Of a stretch of DNA of 64,000 bases, positions 46,951 to 55,756 are shown piece by piece; positions within the stretch are counted from its first letter, which is position 1; the number at the start of each line of letters is the position of its first letter. The position numbers and the translations under genes are program-made. This DNA comes from Oceanisphaera pacifica. GTDB taxonomy: Bacteria; Pseudomonadota; Gammaproteobacteria; Enterobacterales; Aeromonadaceae. A model generated the notes under the pieces. The model was not told the origin of the DNA. It saw only the letters and a program-made list of their open reading frames with translations, and made no database searches. The stretch is taken from the NCBI RefSeq assembly GCF_017498065.1, contig NZ_JAGDFX010000005.1, positions 62,001 through 126,000 on the forward strand, read 5' to 3'.

Positions 46951-47569
46951 GGATGGCCTGATTGACCTACAGGTTATTAACAAACCAGCAACGATTCAAT
47001 CTAAATATGCTGTTACCCACCAACAAAGTAATGCTTTGTGCGATATCTCTCCTTTTTCACCACTTTTTAACCGCTTTGTATCAAGCTGAAAAAGTCATGC
47101 TTATATTCAGCGCACCTGTAGCAGCCGAGTAAAGGGAAAATAGCACCAACATCCAGTAAATTTTCGCAACCGTTATCCAATAACGATGGATGTACTTAGT
47201 AAAGACAAGGATAAAATAATAAGTTTTAAACCAAGACCAAAGCCAATAGCCGATTCAACAGACAAGCCAAATCAACGTCAACGTGATAACAAAACGCCAG
47301 GAAACATCTTCCCCATTAAGCTCCTTCTTGCATCTAGATATCAATTTAGCCACTTTTGGCTAATAATTGAGAATTAGCCGTTTATGGCTAAACGATTCAT
47401 AGAGCTTGCCATGAAATGCCTATGGACGGCATTTACCGAGCGTCGCATGGAGGCAGTCCTACTGACTCTTTGCACCCAGCTATGCCTGTCTAGATACTAG
47501 CTATTAACTTTTCCGTGTTCTTCCGTGACTCACATACAAAAAGTCGTGGCAAAAGATCTTTTCTTGAAA
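46951..47569. other. Long gene-poor region left of the accessory island
   Basis: Should hold the promoter of the riboswitch transcript (reverse strand). A 63-codon frame at 47186-47377 (MDVLSKDKDKIISFKPRPKP...) is basic, has no ribosome site and no recognised family; it may be a small gene or noise. TTAGCCACTTTTGGCTAA and a nearby TTAGCCGTTTATGGCTAA at about 47345-47393 form hairpins. AAATGCC/GGCATTT at about 47414-47434 forms another. Confidence 0.5.
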
Positions 47570-47656
47570 ACAAAAAGGGGCGCCTAAGCGCCCCTTTGTC
47601 ATTTACAGCTTGCCTTATTCAGGCTTGCTGATTCCACTCTATTGTAGATAGAAGAT
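47570..47656. repeat. Left copy of the guaA-downstream repeat (attachment-site-like)
   Basis: Bases 47570-47633 are identical over 64 bp to 56600-56663, the sequence immediately downstream of guaA including its terminator hairpin. Beyond the identity, 47634-47656 reads on the reverse strand as TCTACAATAGAGTGGAAT, coding Ser-Thr-Ile-Glu-Trp-Asn: a diverged version of the GuaA C-terminus (Ala-Thr-Ile-Glu-Trp-Glu). This is the pattern left by integration of foreign DNA at the 3' end of guaA. Confidence 0.85.
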
Positions 47657-47690
47657 AATTTTCATTTAAAATCAAACACATAAAAACAGA

Positions 47691-48045
47691 CTAGCTAACA
47701 ATACCATTATAAATACCATTTTCAGAAATATTTGCCTGTGATTGTACAGCGGCTCTCCGCCGTTTCAATTCAGTACGCGCCCAAGCTGACGCTTCCGCCA
47801 TCTCTCGCCGTAGCCCAGCTAGCTCATCCGGGGTCAAGCGGCGCACGGTAGGTTCGCCACCCGGCTTTGGCCTCAGCGAAGATAATTGACGCCGGGATGA
47901 GAATCTTCATTGTTCCCGACCGATCCGACAACACGCCGAAGAAGAATGCACAAACCGCATTGGCCAAGCTGTAGGCCATGACGAAGAACGTCACGCTTTC
48001 CGGCCTCACTTGCCTACTGGTGTGAGAATGGGCCCGGGCAGTAGT
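47691..48045 (-). pseudogene. Fragment of a MFS transporter fused to an unknown C-terminal piece
   Basis: Reading from 48045, one frame gives a transporter segment (ESVTFFVMAYSLANAVCAFF, then FGVLSDRSGTMKILIPASII) typical of a major-facilitator protein, ending at a stop at 47824. A second frame from about 47870 to a stop at 47691 gives GGEPTVRRLTPDELAGLRRE and EMAEASAWARTELKRRRAAV, which looks coding but was not recognised. Neither has a start; both stop where the Tn7-like end begins at 48046. A broken remnant. Confidence 0.6.
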
Positions 48046-48120
48046 TGTGGGATCATAATAAAGTTGGTAACTACCGAACGTTGTGGCAAAGTCGGGGCAT
48101 TCTTCTCAGGAATCTAGGGA
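48046..48120 (+). mobile_element. Tn7-like transposon right end
   Basis: TGTGGGATCATAATAAAGTT followed by GGTAACT resembles the Tn7 right end, which starts TGTGGG and contains AATAAAGT..TAAACT TnsB-binding motifs. A tnsA fragment starts 75 bases inside, the correct orientation and distance for a right end. GTAGT at 48041-48045 could be the 5-bp target duplication. No opposite end was found. Confidence 0.65.
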
Positions 48121-48663
48121 ATGACCGACTATAAGCTCGACAACCGTGCCAAGAAGTGGGTCAAAGAAGGGCAAGGGAAATGGTAAGGACTACCGCCCCT
48201 GGCTCACTGTCAGAGATTTACCCTCCCAAGGCCGTTCACACCGAGTAATGGGCCACCTGACGCAACGTACCCATCACTTTCTCTCTGACCTGGACCTGGC
48301 GACTTTCTTTTTGCTTGAATGGAACTCAACGGTCAGTGACATCTGGGAGCAATTTCCCCTTCACGTAGAAGACACGCTCCGCCTAGCTGAAGAAGCCAAC
48401 ATACGGCACCCGGAAATCGGTGGATATACACAAGTCATGTCCACCGATTTCGTTGTTGATTTCTCGGCCTCCTCCGGGGCACAGCGAATAGCCATTCAGG
48501 TTAAAAGCTCATCCGATCTAAAAGATTCAAGAACCATCGAGAAGCTGGAGCTTGAGCGCCGGTACTGGAAACAGAAAGGCATCTCTTGGTGCCTGGTAAC
48601 GGAAAAGCAGATCCCGGGAACCGTGGTGAAGAACCTGGAAACGCTCTATGCCGCCAGAGTATA
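48121..48663 (+). pseudogene. tnsA: tnsA fragment (Tn7-like endonuclease subunit), frameshifted and truncated
   Basis: TnsA makes the 5'-side cuts of Tn7-type transposition. The N-terminus (MTDYKLDNRAKKWVKEGQG) and the rest (GNGKDYRPWLTVRDLPSQGR onward) are in different frames, broken near 48176-48186. The catalytic domain keeps all three residues: Glu in FLLEWNSTVSD, Asp in VMSTDFVVDF and Lys in IQVKSSSDL (equivalent to E63, D114, K132 of Tn7). The fragment ends NLETLYAARV, so the C-terminal TnsB/TnsC-interacting domain is missing, and tnsB-tnsE are absent. Confidence 0.85.
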
Positions 48664-48751
48664 AAGTGACAGTCTGCTAAGCGGCCTCGTTCAAAGGCAA
48701 ATGCCAATCGATGGATATCATGCAACCCTCGATACCCATTTCAGCCAAGGT

Positions 48752-49632
48752 TTACAACACCGCCTCGAATACCGTTTCGATGGCATGAATAACTGCCCTG
48801 ACTCGTGCAGCTTGCTGCACATCCTGATGGGTGACCAGCCATATTTCGTAGGGGTTGGGGGGTTGGGGCGTTGCCGCTCTGGCCAGATCCGCACCAATCC
48901 CGCTCGCTCTGCCAGCGGTACAACCATCTCGCCAAGCCCCAGCCCCATCAAAAGCGCTTGGCGTAACATCAGGCTGGTATCTACCCCTGCAACTATCTTA
49001 GCGCCATCAGCAGGCTCATCCAGTAGAGTGGCGACGCGGGAGCTCTGCCAATGGGGCTCGTAAACGACCAAGGAGTGACCATTAAAGCCGCTACCCATCT
49101 TCGGCAGACCATGCCAAGCCAGATAGTCCTGGGAAGCATAGAGACCGATCGGCCAAGAGGCCAGCTTGCGGATGATCAAGTCGAGGTTGGACGGCCTCAC
49201 CGTGCGAATGGCTATGTCGGCCTCACGAAGGGGCAGGTTAACCACCTGCGTGGAAGTCTTGAGGATCACTCTTATATCAGGATGGTCGCGATGCAAAGCC
49301 GCTAAGGCTGGTAGCAGGAAATCCGTGCCCAGGGTGTCTGTTGTTGCCACATTCACTTCTCCTACCAATCGGTTATCGACACCTTGTGCGGCGCGAACGA
49401 AATCAGTCGCTGCCAACTCCATCTGCTGGGCGCTGGCGAGCACCACCTCACCGACCTGGGTCAGACGATAACCTTTTGAGGTACGTAGGAATAACGTGGC
49501 TGATAACGCGTGCTCCATAGCGGCGATACGTCTACCGATCGTGGCCTGATCAACCCCCACTCTGCGGGCTGCGCCCCTCAGGGTGCCTTCGCGATAGAGG
49601 GCCAGAAAAATTTTGGCGTCGTCCCAATTCAT
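48752..49632 (-). pseudogene. LysR-family regulator with C-tract frameshift
   Basis: Winged helix NWDDAKIFLALYREGTLRGA and DQATIGRRIAAMEHALSAT, then an effector domain. The reading frame diverges from family-like sequence at a run of C's (G's on the forward strand, 48851-48868): CCCC AA CCCCCC AA CCCC. One extra C in the six-C run would restore PYEIWLVTHQDVQQAARVRA and end the gene at 48752, the expected C-terminus; as written it runs on to 48718 with an unrelated tail. Could be a true mutation, phase variation or a sequencing error. Divergent from the hydrolase-oxidoreductase pair, its likely target. GC-rich compared with the host. Confidence 0.8.
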
Positions 49633-49748
49633 CTTAGCTGCCTGTCATGATGCATTTTTGCATTAGCTGGATGCAATAATACTGCGTTTATTCATCAACA
49701 GCTTCTGTTATCTTTAAAACCTATTACAAACAAGCTACTGGAGCACCT

Positions 49749-50726
49749 GTGAGCCTTCAACCTGTGAGTCTGATTGTTGCGTTGAGCCTCGTCTTTGCTG
49801 CGTCGATACAAGCGAGTGAACCCGTCACTCAAGAAAAAACAAGAATGCATAGTTCGCATATCGGTAATAAACCAGATGTTGAGGATTACGACACCTTGAA
49901 TTACATTGGCTTAGACAAAGCCAAGCAGCAACTGAGTGTATTTCAAGACAAAAGCAAGGGTGTTTACGATAAATACCTTTATAAAAAAAATGTTCCTTAT
50001 GGTCTTGGCCCTAGAGAAACCTTTGATCATTTCCATAATCCAACATTCAACCACAAAGACACCCGTGGTGTATTTATTTTTATTCATGGTGGTTATTGGC
50101 AAGGTGAAGTTAAAGAGTCTTATGCTTTTATCGCAGAGCAGCTGCTAGCAAAGAATATTGATGTTATGTTAATTGAGTACGACCTCACAAAAGAAAATGT
50201 GGTCGATGGGAAAACTATTCCACGAGTGAGCATGACAGCCTTGGTTAATCAGGTTGGCCGGGCTCTTGATACCCTACAGGCGTATATGCAAGATAATAAT
50301 ATGTCTGGACTGCCAACTTATTTGTCTGGACACTCTGCAGGTGGTCATCTTGCCGCCCTCTGGAAAGATCACCCGGTTGTCAACTCAGCCGTATTGCCTA
50401 TCAGTGGCCTGTTTAATCTATCGCCTATTGCTGCGACAAAGAAGATAGGTGCCGCCTTACAACTGAGTGACAATGAAATTGTCAAGCTAAGCCCAATCAA
50501 CAACATTCACCCAGCAAACAAGAGCTCACTACCTATTTATATTTACTATGGGGGTGATGAGCAACCAGAGCTCAAAGAGCAAACTCTCAACTATGCTGGT
50601 AAATTACAAGAACACGATTACCGTATGACTGTGACAGAGGTGGGTGGTGCAAACCACTTTGAAATACTCACCTCTCTTTTTACAGAACCAGACAGCGATT
50701 TAATAAAGCGCATCACAAAAGATTAA
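49749..50726 (+). CDS. Secreted alpha/beta-hydrolase (esterase/arylformamidase-like)
   Basis: 325 residues with a signal peptide (SLIVALSLVFAASIQASEPV). Oxyanion motif FIHGGYWQGE, nucleophile elbow SGHSAGGHLA, catalytic His in VGGANHFEIL near the C-terminus. The HGGYW signature is found in kynurenine formamidases and short-chain carboxylesterases; the substrate is unknown. GTG start with GGAG 5 bases upstream. 31 bases before the oxidoreductase and divergent from the LysR gene: one regulated cassette. Confidence 0.82.
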   Translation: MSLQPVSLIVALSLVFAASIQASEPVTQEKTRMHSSHIGNKPDVEDYDTLNYIGLDKAKQQLSVFQDKSKGVYDKYLYKKNVPYGLGPRETFDHFHNPTFNHKDTRGVFIFIHGGYWQGEVKESYAFIAEQLLAKNIDVMLIEYDLTKENVVDGKTIPRVSMTALVNQVGRALDTLQAYMQDNNMSGLPTYLSGHSAGGHLAALWKDHPVVNSAVLPISGLFNLSPIAATKKIGAALQLSDNEIVKLSPINNIHPANKSSLPIYIYYGGDEQPELKEQTLNYAGKLQEHDYRMTVTEVGGANHFEILTSLFTEPDSDLIKRITKD

Positions 50727-50757
50727 CTGAACAATACCACTATGAGGAGCGGGCTTT

Positions 50758-51735
50758 ATGCGAGCATCGATTTATCATCAATTTGGTGAGCCTTCCGAGG
50801 TCATTAATGAAGAAGAAACAGCTCTGCCAGCACCCGGCTTTAATCAGGTCAGAGTCAAGACGATTCTATCCCCTATTCATAACCACGACCTATGGACACT
50901 CCGTGGAACCTATGGCCACAAGCCTACTTTGCCAGCCATTGGTGGTAGCGAGGCCTTGGGGATCATCGATGCGGTCGGTGATGGGGTCAAAGAACTCTCA
51001 CCGGGCCAGCGTGTTGTGGGGTCACCCATTATGGGGGTATGGGCCGAATATTTCTTGGCCCCAGCAGAATTATTAACGGTCGTTCCCAACACCGTCAGTG
51101 ATGAGCTTGGTGCGCAGCTTGCTTCTATGCCATTTAGTGCGCTGTTATTACTTGAGTTTCTGAATGCGGAAGCAGGGCAATGGATCATTCAAAATGCGGC
51201 AGGTGGAGCGATTGGCAAAACAGTATCGATCCTTGCAAGGGAGCAGGGTGTGAACACCATCAGTCTCGTTCGTAATAGTGACAATGAAAAAGAGTTGACA
51301 GCGCAAGGCATTGAGCATGTCGTTTCGACCGGCAATCAAGACTGGCAACAACGTGTTCATGAGCTGACCGGTGGCGCCTCTATCAGTTATGCCCTTGATT
51401 CTGTAGGAGGTGCTGCAACTGAAGCGCTGACTGGATTATTAGGAGAAAATGGCCTGCTGGTTTCCTTTGGGTCCATGTCAGGGGAGCCGATGCATATTCC
51501 TGCTGCTGACATTGCTTTCAAGCAGATTACGGTCAAAGGCTTTTGGCAGAAGAAGATCAATCAGTCCATGGCCGTGGAAAAGAGGAAGTCAATGATGGCG
51601 AAACTGATCGGCTTGGCAGAAACCGGGAAACTGAAGTTGCCAGTGGATGCGATTTACCCGATGAATGATGTAAAGAGTGCGCTAACCGCAAGCCTGCAGT
51701 CATCGCGCAAGGGTAAAGTACTGCTTCGTCCATAA
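50758..51735 (+). CDS. Zinc-independent MDR-family oxidoreductase (quinone/enoyl reductase-like)
   Basis: 325 residues of the medium-chain dehydrogenase superfamily. GroES-like N-terminal domain (QVRVKTILSPIHNHDLWTLR) and a Rossmann NADPH site IIQNAAGGAIGKTVSILARE near residue 145. No zinc-ligand cysteines, so quinone reductase or MECR-type enoyl-ACP reductase activity is likelier than alcohol dehydrogenase. GAGGAG ribosome site. Shares the transcript of the hydrolase. Confidence 0.82.
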   Translation: MRASIYHQFGEPSEVINEEETALPAPGFNQVRVKTILSPIHNHDLWTLRGTYGHKPTLPAIGGSEALGIIDAVGDGVKELSPGQRVVGSPIMGVWAEYFLAPAELLTVVPNTVSDELGAQLASMPFSALLLLEFLNAEAGQWIIQNAAGGAIGKTVSILAREQGVNTISLVRNSDNEKELTAQGIEHVVSTGNQDWQQRVHELTGGASISYALDSVGGAATEALTGLLGENGLLVSFGSMSGEPMHIPAADIAFKQITVKGFWQKKINQSMAVEKRKSMMAKLIGLAETGKLKLPVDAIYPMNDVKSALTASLQSSRKGKVLLRP

Positions 51736-51890
51736 TGAATGACCCACAAGTCAAGAGCCGTCATTTTATCTGGCCTGTGGAGTCGAGCCAGATAAGAAAT
51801 GCCTGCGCTTCTTCTGGGCCAACCCACCTTGAGCCTGAGGGAGCCTGCAAACCAAATTGTGTAACTGCCCAAACTAACAAAACTAAAAAA

Positions 51891-53220
51891 CTAACAAGAC
51901 ACCCATGTAAAAAGTTCGACCGACAAGCGCCCTGAAGAACCAACAACCTGAGTTGACGATCATCATCAGCAAGGTGAATAACGAGGAATAACTAAACAAA
52001 TGAGGGCTTGGTACTGGTTTTGATGCCGCACACGAGAAATGAGCCTCATTCTGGCAGCATTCGTGCACGCCAGCAGGAGCGTAACAAAGTATGCTTGCGA
52101 TTTAAGCCGCGGCTTAACTCTCAACAAGTCGTCAGTTATGCCAATGTCGGCAGCTGCTAGCATGCGCAATACGCTTCTTACCTAAATGCGCACAATATCG
52201 GGTTAAGTCTTCGAGTGTGCCGACTGGGCCTGTAAAAAGGGTCTTAAACTCATGGGTGATTTTAAGCCAGCTTTCAAGCGGAATATTAAGCCGGTTCAGT
52301 ATGTTGGCAGTACCCGATGCAATAGCACCGCGCTTGTCACTACGCAGGCTCCGACCGGTATCATCCACCAGTGCCAGGTAGTCTGTTACGTCAAACGTTA
52401 ATCCTTTGGGCATTGCTTGATGCTCATTACCCACAAAAGGTAACAGCCTCTCGGGTTGCTTGCCACGCATCGCGGCTTTTATACGACGCTGAATACTGGT
52501 GAAGTGTGATTGCTCTGGGGTAGTCGCCATTTTGGCGCGAACAGGATTCAAGTCGACGTAGGTCATGCACGCCAGCACGGCCGCTTCGTCCAGTAATGCT
52601 TGGGACTTAAAGCGCCCTTCCCGCTATTTCATAAAGTAATGGCCCGGTGCAGTTATCTTCCTTGTTGGCTTGGCGGGCGATAGGCTCGTTCAAGGCTCGC
52701 ATAAACCAGCTGATATCTAGCAACCGACGGCGATACTCGGCAATGGTGTCGTTAAGACTATCGAGCTCATAACCTGCAATAGGCTCACCTTTAGCGAACT
52801 TTTGGGTCAGCAAGGTGCCTTTAAACAACTGATGCCATTGATGAACCACCTCATTACTTGACCAGGCTTGTGCCGTCTCCGCATCAATTCTCAACACTAC
52901 ATGCAAGTGATTGGACATGACGGCATAAGCGGCGATATCAATGGCAAACACCCGAGATAGCCGCAGCAAGCGTTGCTCTACCCAACCTCGGCGATGCTCA
53001 AAGGATTGACCCATATTGATGAGGAGAAAGTAGTGATCAATACCACACAAAAAAGCCCTCCTCACCGTGCGACTGACACAATGATAAAAGGGCGTATCTT
53101 CCAAGCTCACTTGTGCAGAACGTGGTCTAGGCATCAGAGCCTCCTCACTCTACAAAAACACACCTTTCAAGTGTAGGTGCTAAGCCAAAAGCTAACCAAC
53201 TAACATGGGTGTCTAGTTAG
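51891..53220. mobile_element. IS-like element with 18-bp inverted repeats around a broken Y1 transposase
   Basis: CTAACAAGACACCCATGT at 51891-51908 and its near-perfect inverse ACATGGGTGTCTAGTTAG at 53203-53220 (17 of 18 matches) bracket about 1.33 kb that holds the broken transposase and 220 bases of noncoding DNA on its left. The boundaries are defined by these repeats; I saw no clear target duplication. Confidence 0.65.
52132..53134 (-). pseudogene. Y1/REP-associated-type transposase, frameshifted
   Basis: The N-terminal part (52607-53134) has PFYHCVSRTVRRAFLCG and the HUH motif region MSNHLHVVLRID with the His-hydrophobic-His pair, typical of IS200-like Y1 (REP-associated, DUF1568) transposases. 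The C-terminal part (52132 to about 52625) is in another frame: EGRFKSQALLDEAA and ACMTYVDLNPVRAKMA. The junction near 52600-52625 (CTGPLLYEIAGRAL then stop) carries extra bases in place of the usual RFW before EGRFKSQ. Not likely active. Confidence 0.85.
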
Positions 53221-53278
53221 CTTTGGCTAAACGTGATAGCTTCGACTGTTATTATCGGTAGTAACCAGAAGGACTTAT

Positions 53279-54352
53279 ATGCCAACATCATACGGACATC
53301 AACTTGACACTCTGCTAGAGAGATTCAACTTTCACTTTACCAAAAGTCAGATAAAGCAGGTGATGGCGACGAAATCTCGGTCAAAAGATGACTTCAAGAA
53401 TGATGTGTTGACTGGTATTGCCGGTAATCAAGACTTAAAAAACAAAATTAATGAGCTAGGGTTATTGGCCTTACAGTTGGACACTAGACAAGTTGAAGTA
53501 TTCAACATCAATGTTGATGCTACTAAAGCAGCTTTAGACTCACTGTTTACAACAGTTCAACTCACAACAGAAGCTTTGATTAATGACGCATTTCCATTTC
53601 CTATCGAGAATAAATCTAGGCTAACAGCCCTAAGAACAGGAACGGTCTACCCAGTGTTGGCAGATACTGTGACTATGGGAACTGACCTATACAATCGACT
53701 AGTTGTGTGTACTGTCGTTGATAAAGAAGTCGAAGAACCAGTTCCGGCAGCTCACCTTTCGCAAACAGGTCAGCAATGCCAGAATGATGACATCACATAC
53801 ACGATGAAGCGCAAGATCCGTACGCAGCTATTTCATGTGGTTTACTGGTGTTCCGATCTTTCTCAGCTAATCTTATCTGTAGATCGAAACGTATTGTCTT
53901 TAACTGCCACTCAAGATCAGCTATTTGCTTTGAGACAGTTTTTAATGACAAAAGGTGTTGACTCGGGTAACGCAACTAACGTGTTTGGTGCTATCGAGCC
54001 ACTATACAACGCAGCTGATGGCTATGTCACAAAGCTTGGTCATGTGACCACAGACGGTAACCCTGTACGTATCCCACTTAAGAGCAAGCAAAAGTGCCTT
54101 AAGGAAGACCACTACCACCAAGCAGGTGAGGGTGGCGGTCACGTCCACGCGAAGTTTGCTGTAGCTAAGAAATGGGAGTTTAAGGTCGACGATACTACTC
54201 GTACCGTTGACATCGAAATTGGACTAATGGGGCAGCCTAAAATGCTAGACACTGCTCAACCATTGACAGATTTTTCGATCAACAAATCAAAAAGACTCGA
54301 AGACTTGAGCTTTGCGATTGATAAAGTATTATCCCACGTCCCGAATCCGTAA
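53279..54352 (+). CDS. Hypothetical protein, first gene of an unrecognised three-gene operon
   Basis: Not recognised. 357 residues, soluble, no signal or membrane segment. The N-terminal third is helical (ERFNFHFTKSQIKQVMATKS). Near residue 280 the segment KCLKEDHYHQAGEGGGHVHA groups a Cys and four His that could bind metal. Good ribosome site (AGAAGGA, 5 bases). Starts 58 bases beyond the IS-like element's right repeat. More AT-rich than the LysR cassette to the left. Runs with 54370 and 54816 as one operon. Confidence 0.75.
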   Translation: MPTSYGHQLDTLLERFNFHFTKSQIKQVMATKSRSKDDFKNDVLTGIAGNQDLKNKINELGLLALQLDTRQVEVFNINVDATKAALDSLFTTVQLTTEALINDAFPFPIENKSRLTALRTGTVYPVLADTVTMGTDLYNRLVVCTVVDKEVEEPVPAAHLSQTGQQCQNDDITYTMKRKIRTQLFHVVYWCSDLSQLILSVDRNVLSLTATQDQLFALRQFLMTKGVDSGNATNVFGAIEPLYNAADGYVTKLGHVTTDGNPVRIPLKSKQKCLKEDHYHQAGEGGGHVHAKFAVAKKWEFKVDDTTRTVDIEIGLMGQPKMLDTAQPLTDFSINKSKRLEDLSFAIDKVLSHVPNP

Positions 54353-54369
54353 TAACTCGGCTAAAGAAT

Positions 54370-54816
54370 ATGAATAATGCAGCTCAAGTGAAAGAATTGT
54401 TAGAGGAACTGGTGAGGTCAACAGACTCACCAGTCTATGCTGTATGCGAACAAATAGTTTCGTACCTAAAGCATCATCCACAGCAACGCAATTTAACCAT
54501 TGGTGGCTTACGAGCTGCATTGAAGCGTTCAGCTCAAGAGGACAATGTGCTAATACAGAGTGCATTTACGTTAGTAGGTCACCCATTCCAAGCTCTTGAA
54601 GTACGTTATAAGCTTTACGACGAACAGATTGAAGATGTTCTAGAAGAATTAGACCATTCGACATACATGCAAGCCGTATCAGTACAGCACTTTATTGATG
54701 ATGATGGTAATGACATTGCCATTGATGACCTTAATGCCCGAATTTTCCCATACTTCATTAACCTCTCTAGGCAGGATGAAGAGGTGCGAGTTCAAGCTTC
54801 GATGAGGCAGTATTAA
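54370..54816 (+). CDS. Hypothetical protein, second gene of the three-gene operon
   Basis: Not recognised. 148 residues, soluble. The N-terminal part (VYAVCEQIVSYLKHHPQQRN, then LTIGGLRAALKRS) looks like a winged-helix or small helical DNA-binding unit, and the C-terminal half is acidic (DDDGNDIAIDDL). It starts 17 bases after the first gene and its stop overlaps the next start by one base (TAATG). Probably a partner or regulator of the nuclease-like third protein; that is inference. Confidence 0.72.
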   Translation: MNNAAQVKELLEELVRSTDSPVYAVCEQIVSYLKHHPQQRNLTIGGLRAALKRSAQEDNVLIQSAFTLVGHPFQALEVRYKLYDEQIEDVLEELDHSTYMQAVSVQHFIDDDGNDIAIDDLNARIFPYFINLSRQDEEVRVQASMRQY

Positions 54817-55523
54817 TGTCTGACCTTATGAATGCGCTAGTTCCTGCTGGTAACAGCATGAAAGATTTGCTGTCCATTTCAGCAGAGTTGGCGGATGTGC
54901 TTAATCGCAGAACACCAGCGTCTTATGATGTGTTTGTAAAGCAAATCGACAAAGATCTTAACAACATCATCAGTGTAACAGAGTCGGGTAGACAGCATCA
55001 CTTAGAAAAGGGTGAGGATGCGATTACAGAACATATCATTGTTCAGTTAAAGCGTGATTACTCATCTGTTCATCACGATGCACAACACGGTGGTCACTGC
55101 GATATTTACATCGAAACCAAAGGTTCCGATGGAAGTCTGTACAAGTGGATTATGGAAGCCAAGCTTTGGAAAGGCTTTGACTATGTCTACGGTGGCTTAG
55201 ATAAGCAATTGCTCGGTAGTTATGCCGTTGGTGGTATAAATAACTGCAAGGGCGGTATGATTTTCTACTCTCAGATTGCTAGTGGTGCATCTTATGCAAT
55301 GGAAGAATGGCATCAAGGCTTGGAAGCTAAAGGCATTGCAATCAATAACAAGCGTGAAGACGGCTTGAGATTTGATACTGATCATAAGCTTAATGGCGGC
55401 ACTGGATCTGATTTTTACGTGAATCATTATTGTGTCGATTTATACCACGCACCAACAGAAGCCAAGCTAGAAAAGGCCAAAGCCAAAGCAGACAGTAAAC
55501 GACGTAAAACCAATCGTGCTTGA
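54816..55523 (+). CDS. PD-(D/E)XK nuclease-like protein, third gene of the operon
   Basis: 235 residues. A helix with Glu72 (EDAITEHIIVQLKRDYSS) leads to GGHCDIYIET (Asp96) and, after one hairpin, WIMEAKLWKG (Glu114, Lys116), then a Gln in DKQLLGSYA. This E-D-ExK-Q series is the PD-(D/E)XK core seen in restriction and repair nucleases. The C-terminus is Lys/Ala-rich (AKLEKAKAKADSKRRKTNRA). ATG overlaps the previous stop. No methyltransferase neighbour, so a simple type II restriction pair is unlikely; a defence or DNA-processing role is a hypothesis. Confidence 0.72.
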   Translation: MSDLMNALVPAGNSMKDLLSISAELADVLNRRTPASYDVFVKQIDKDLNNIISVTESGRQHHLEKGEDAITEHIIVQLKRDYSSVHHDAQHGGHCDIYIETKGSDGSLYKWIMEAKLWKGFDYVYGGLDKQLLGSYAVGGINNCKGGMIFYSQIASGASYAMEEWHQGLEAKGIAINNKREDGLRFDTDHKLNGGTGSDFYVNHYCVDLYHAPTEAKLEKAKAKADSKRRKTNRA

Positions 55524-55756
55524 AGCGGCCAGCCTGTTTTGAAATACCTCCATTTTGTCGGCAATGGCTTTTATCCTCGGGCCGTGTCCGGTGTTGTGCA
55601 GCCTCTGGCCCAAAAAATAGAAAGTAAGCATCACAGAGGGAACTAGGTAGGGCTAAAAGTAAGGCGTTACAATATGAACACAAAAGAAACAGTAGAGAGT
55701 CGTGGAGCACGATGTTGCCTTTTATCTATCAGCATGTGAAGGTCAACTATTAGGTC
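55524..55756. other. Intergenic region before HigBA
   Basis: About 230 bases between the convergent three-gene operon and higA. No terminator stem, repeat or gene that I can support. Confidence 0.5.

Noticed and set aside
48741-48935. 64-codon reverse-strand frame
   Set aside because: A shadow frame within the LysR gene; the correct restored frame is the third one, ending at 48752.
55390-55710. 106-codon reverse-strand frame
   Set aside because: Largely antisense to the nuclease-like gene, no ribosome site, low-complexity composition.
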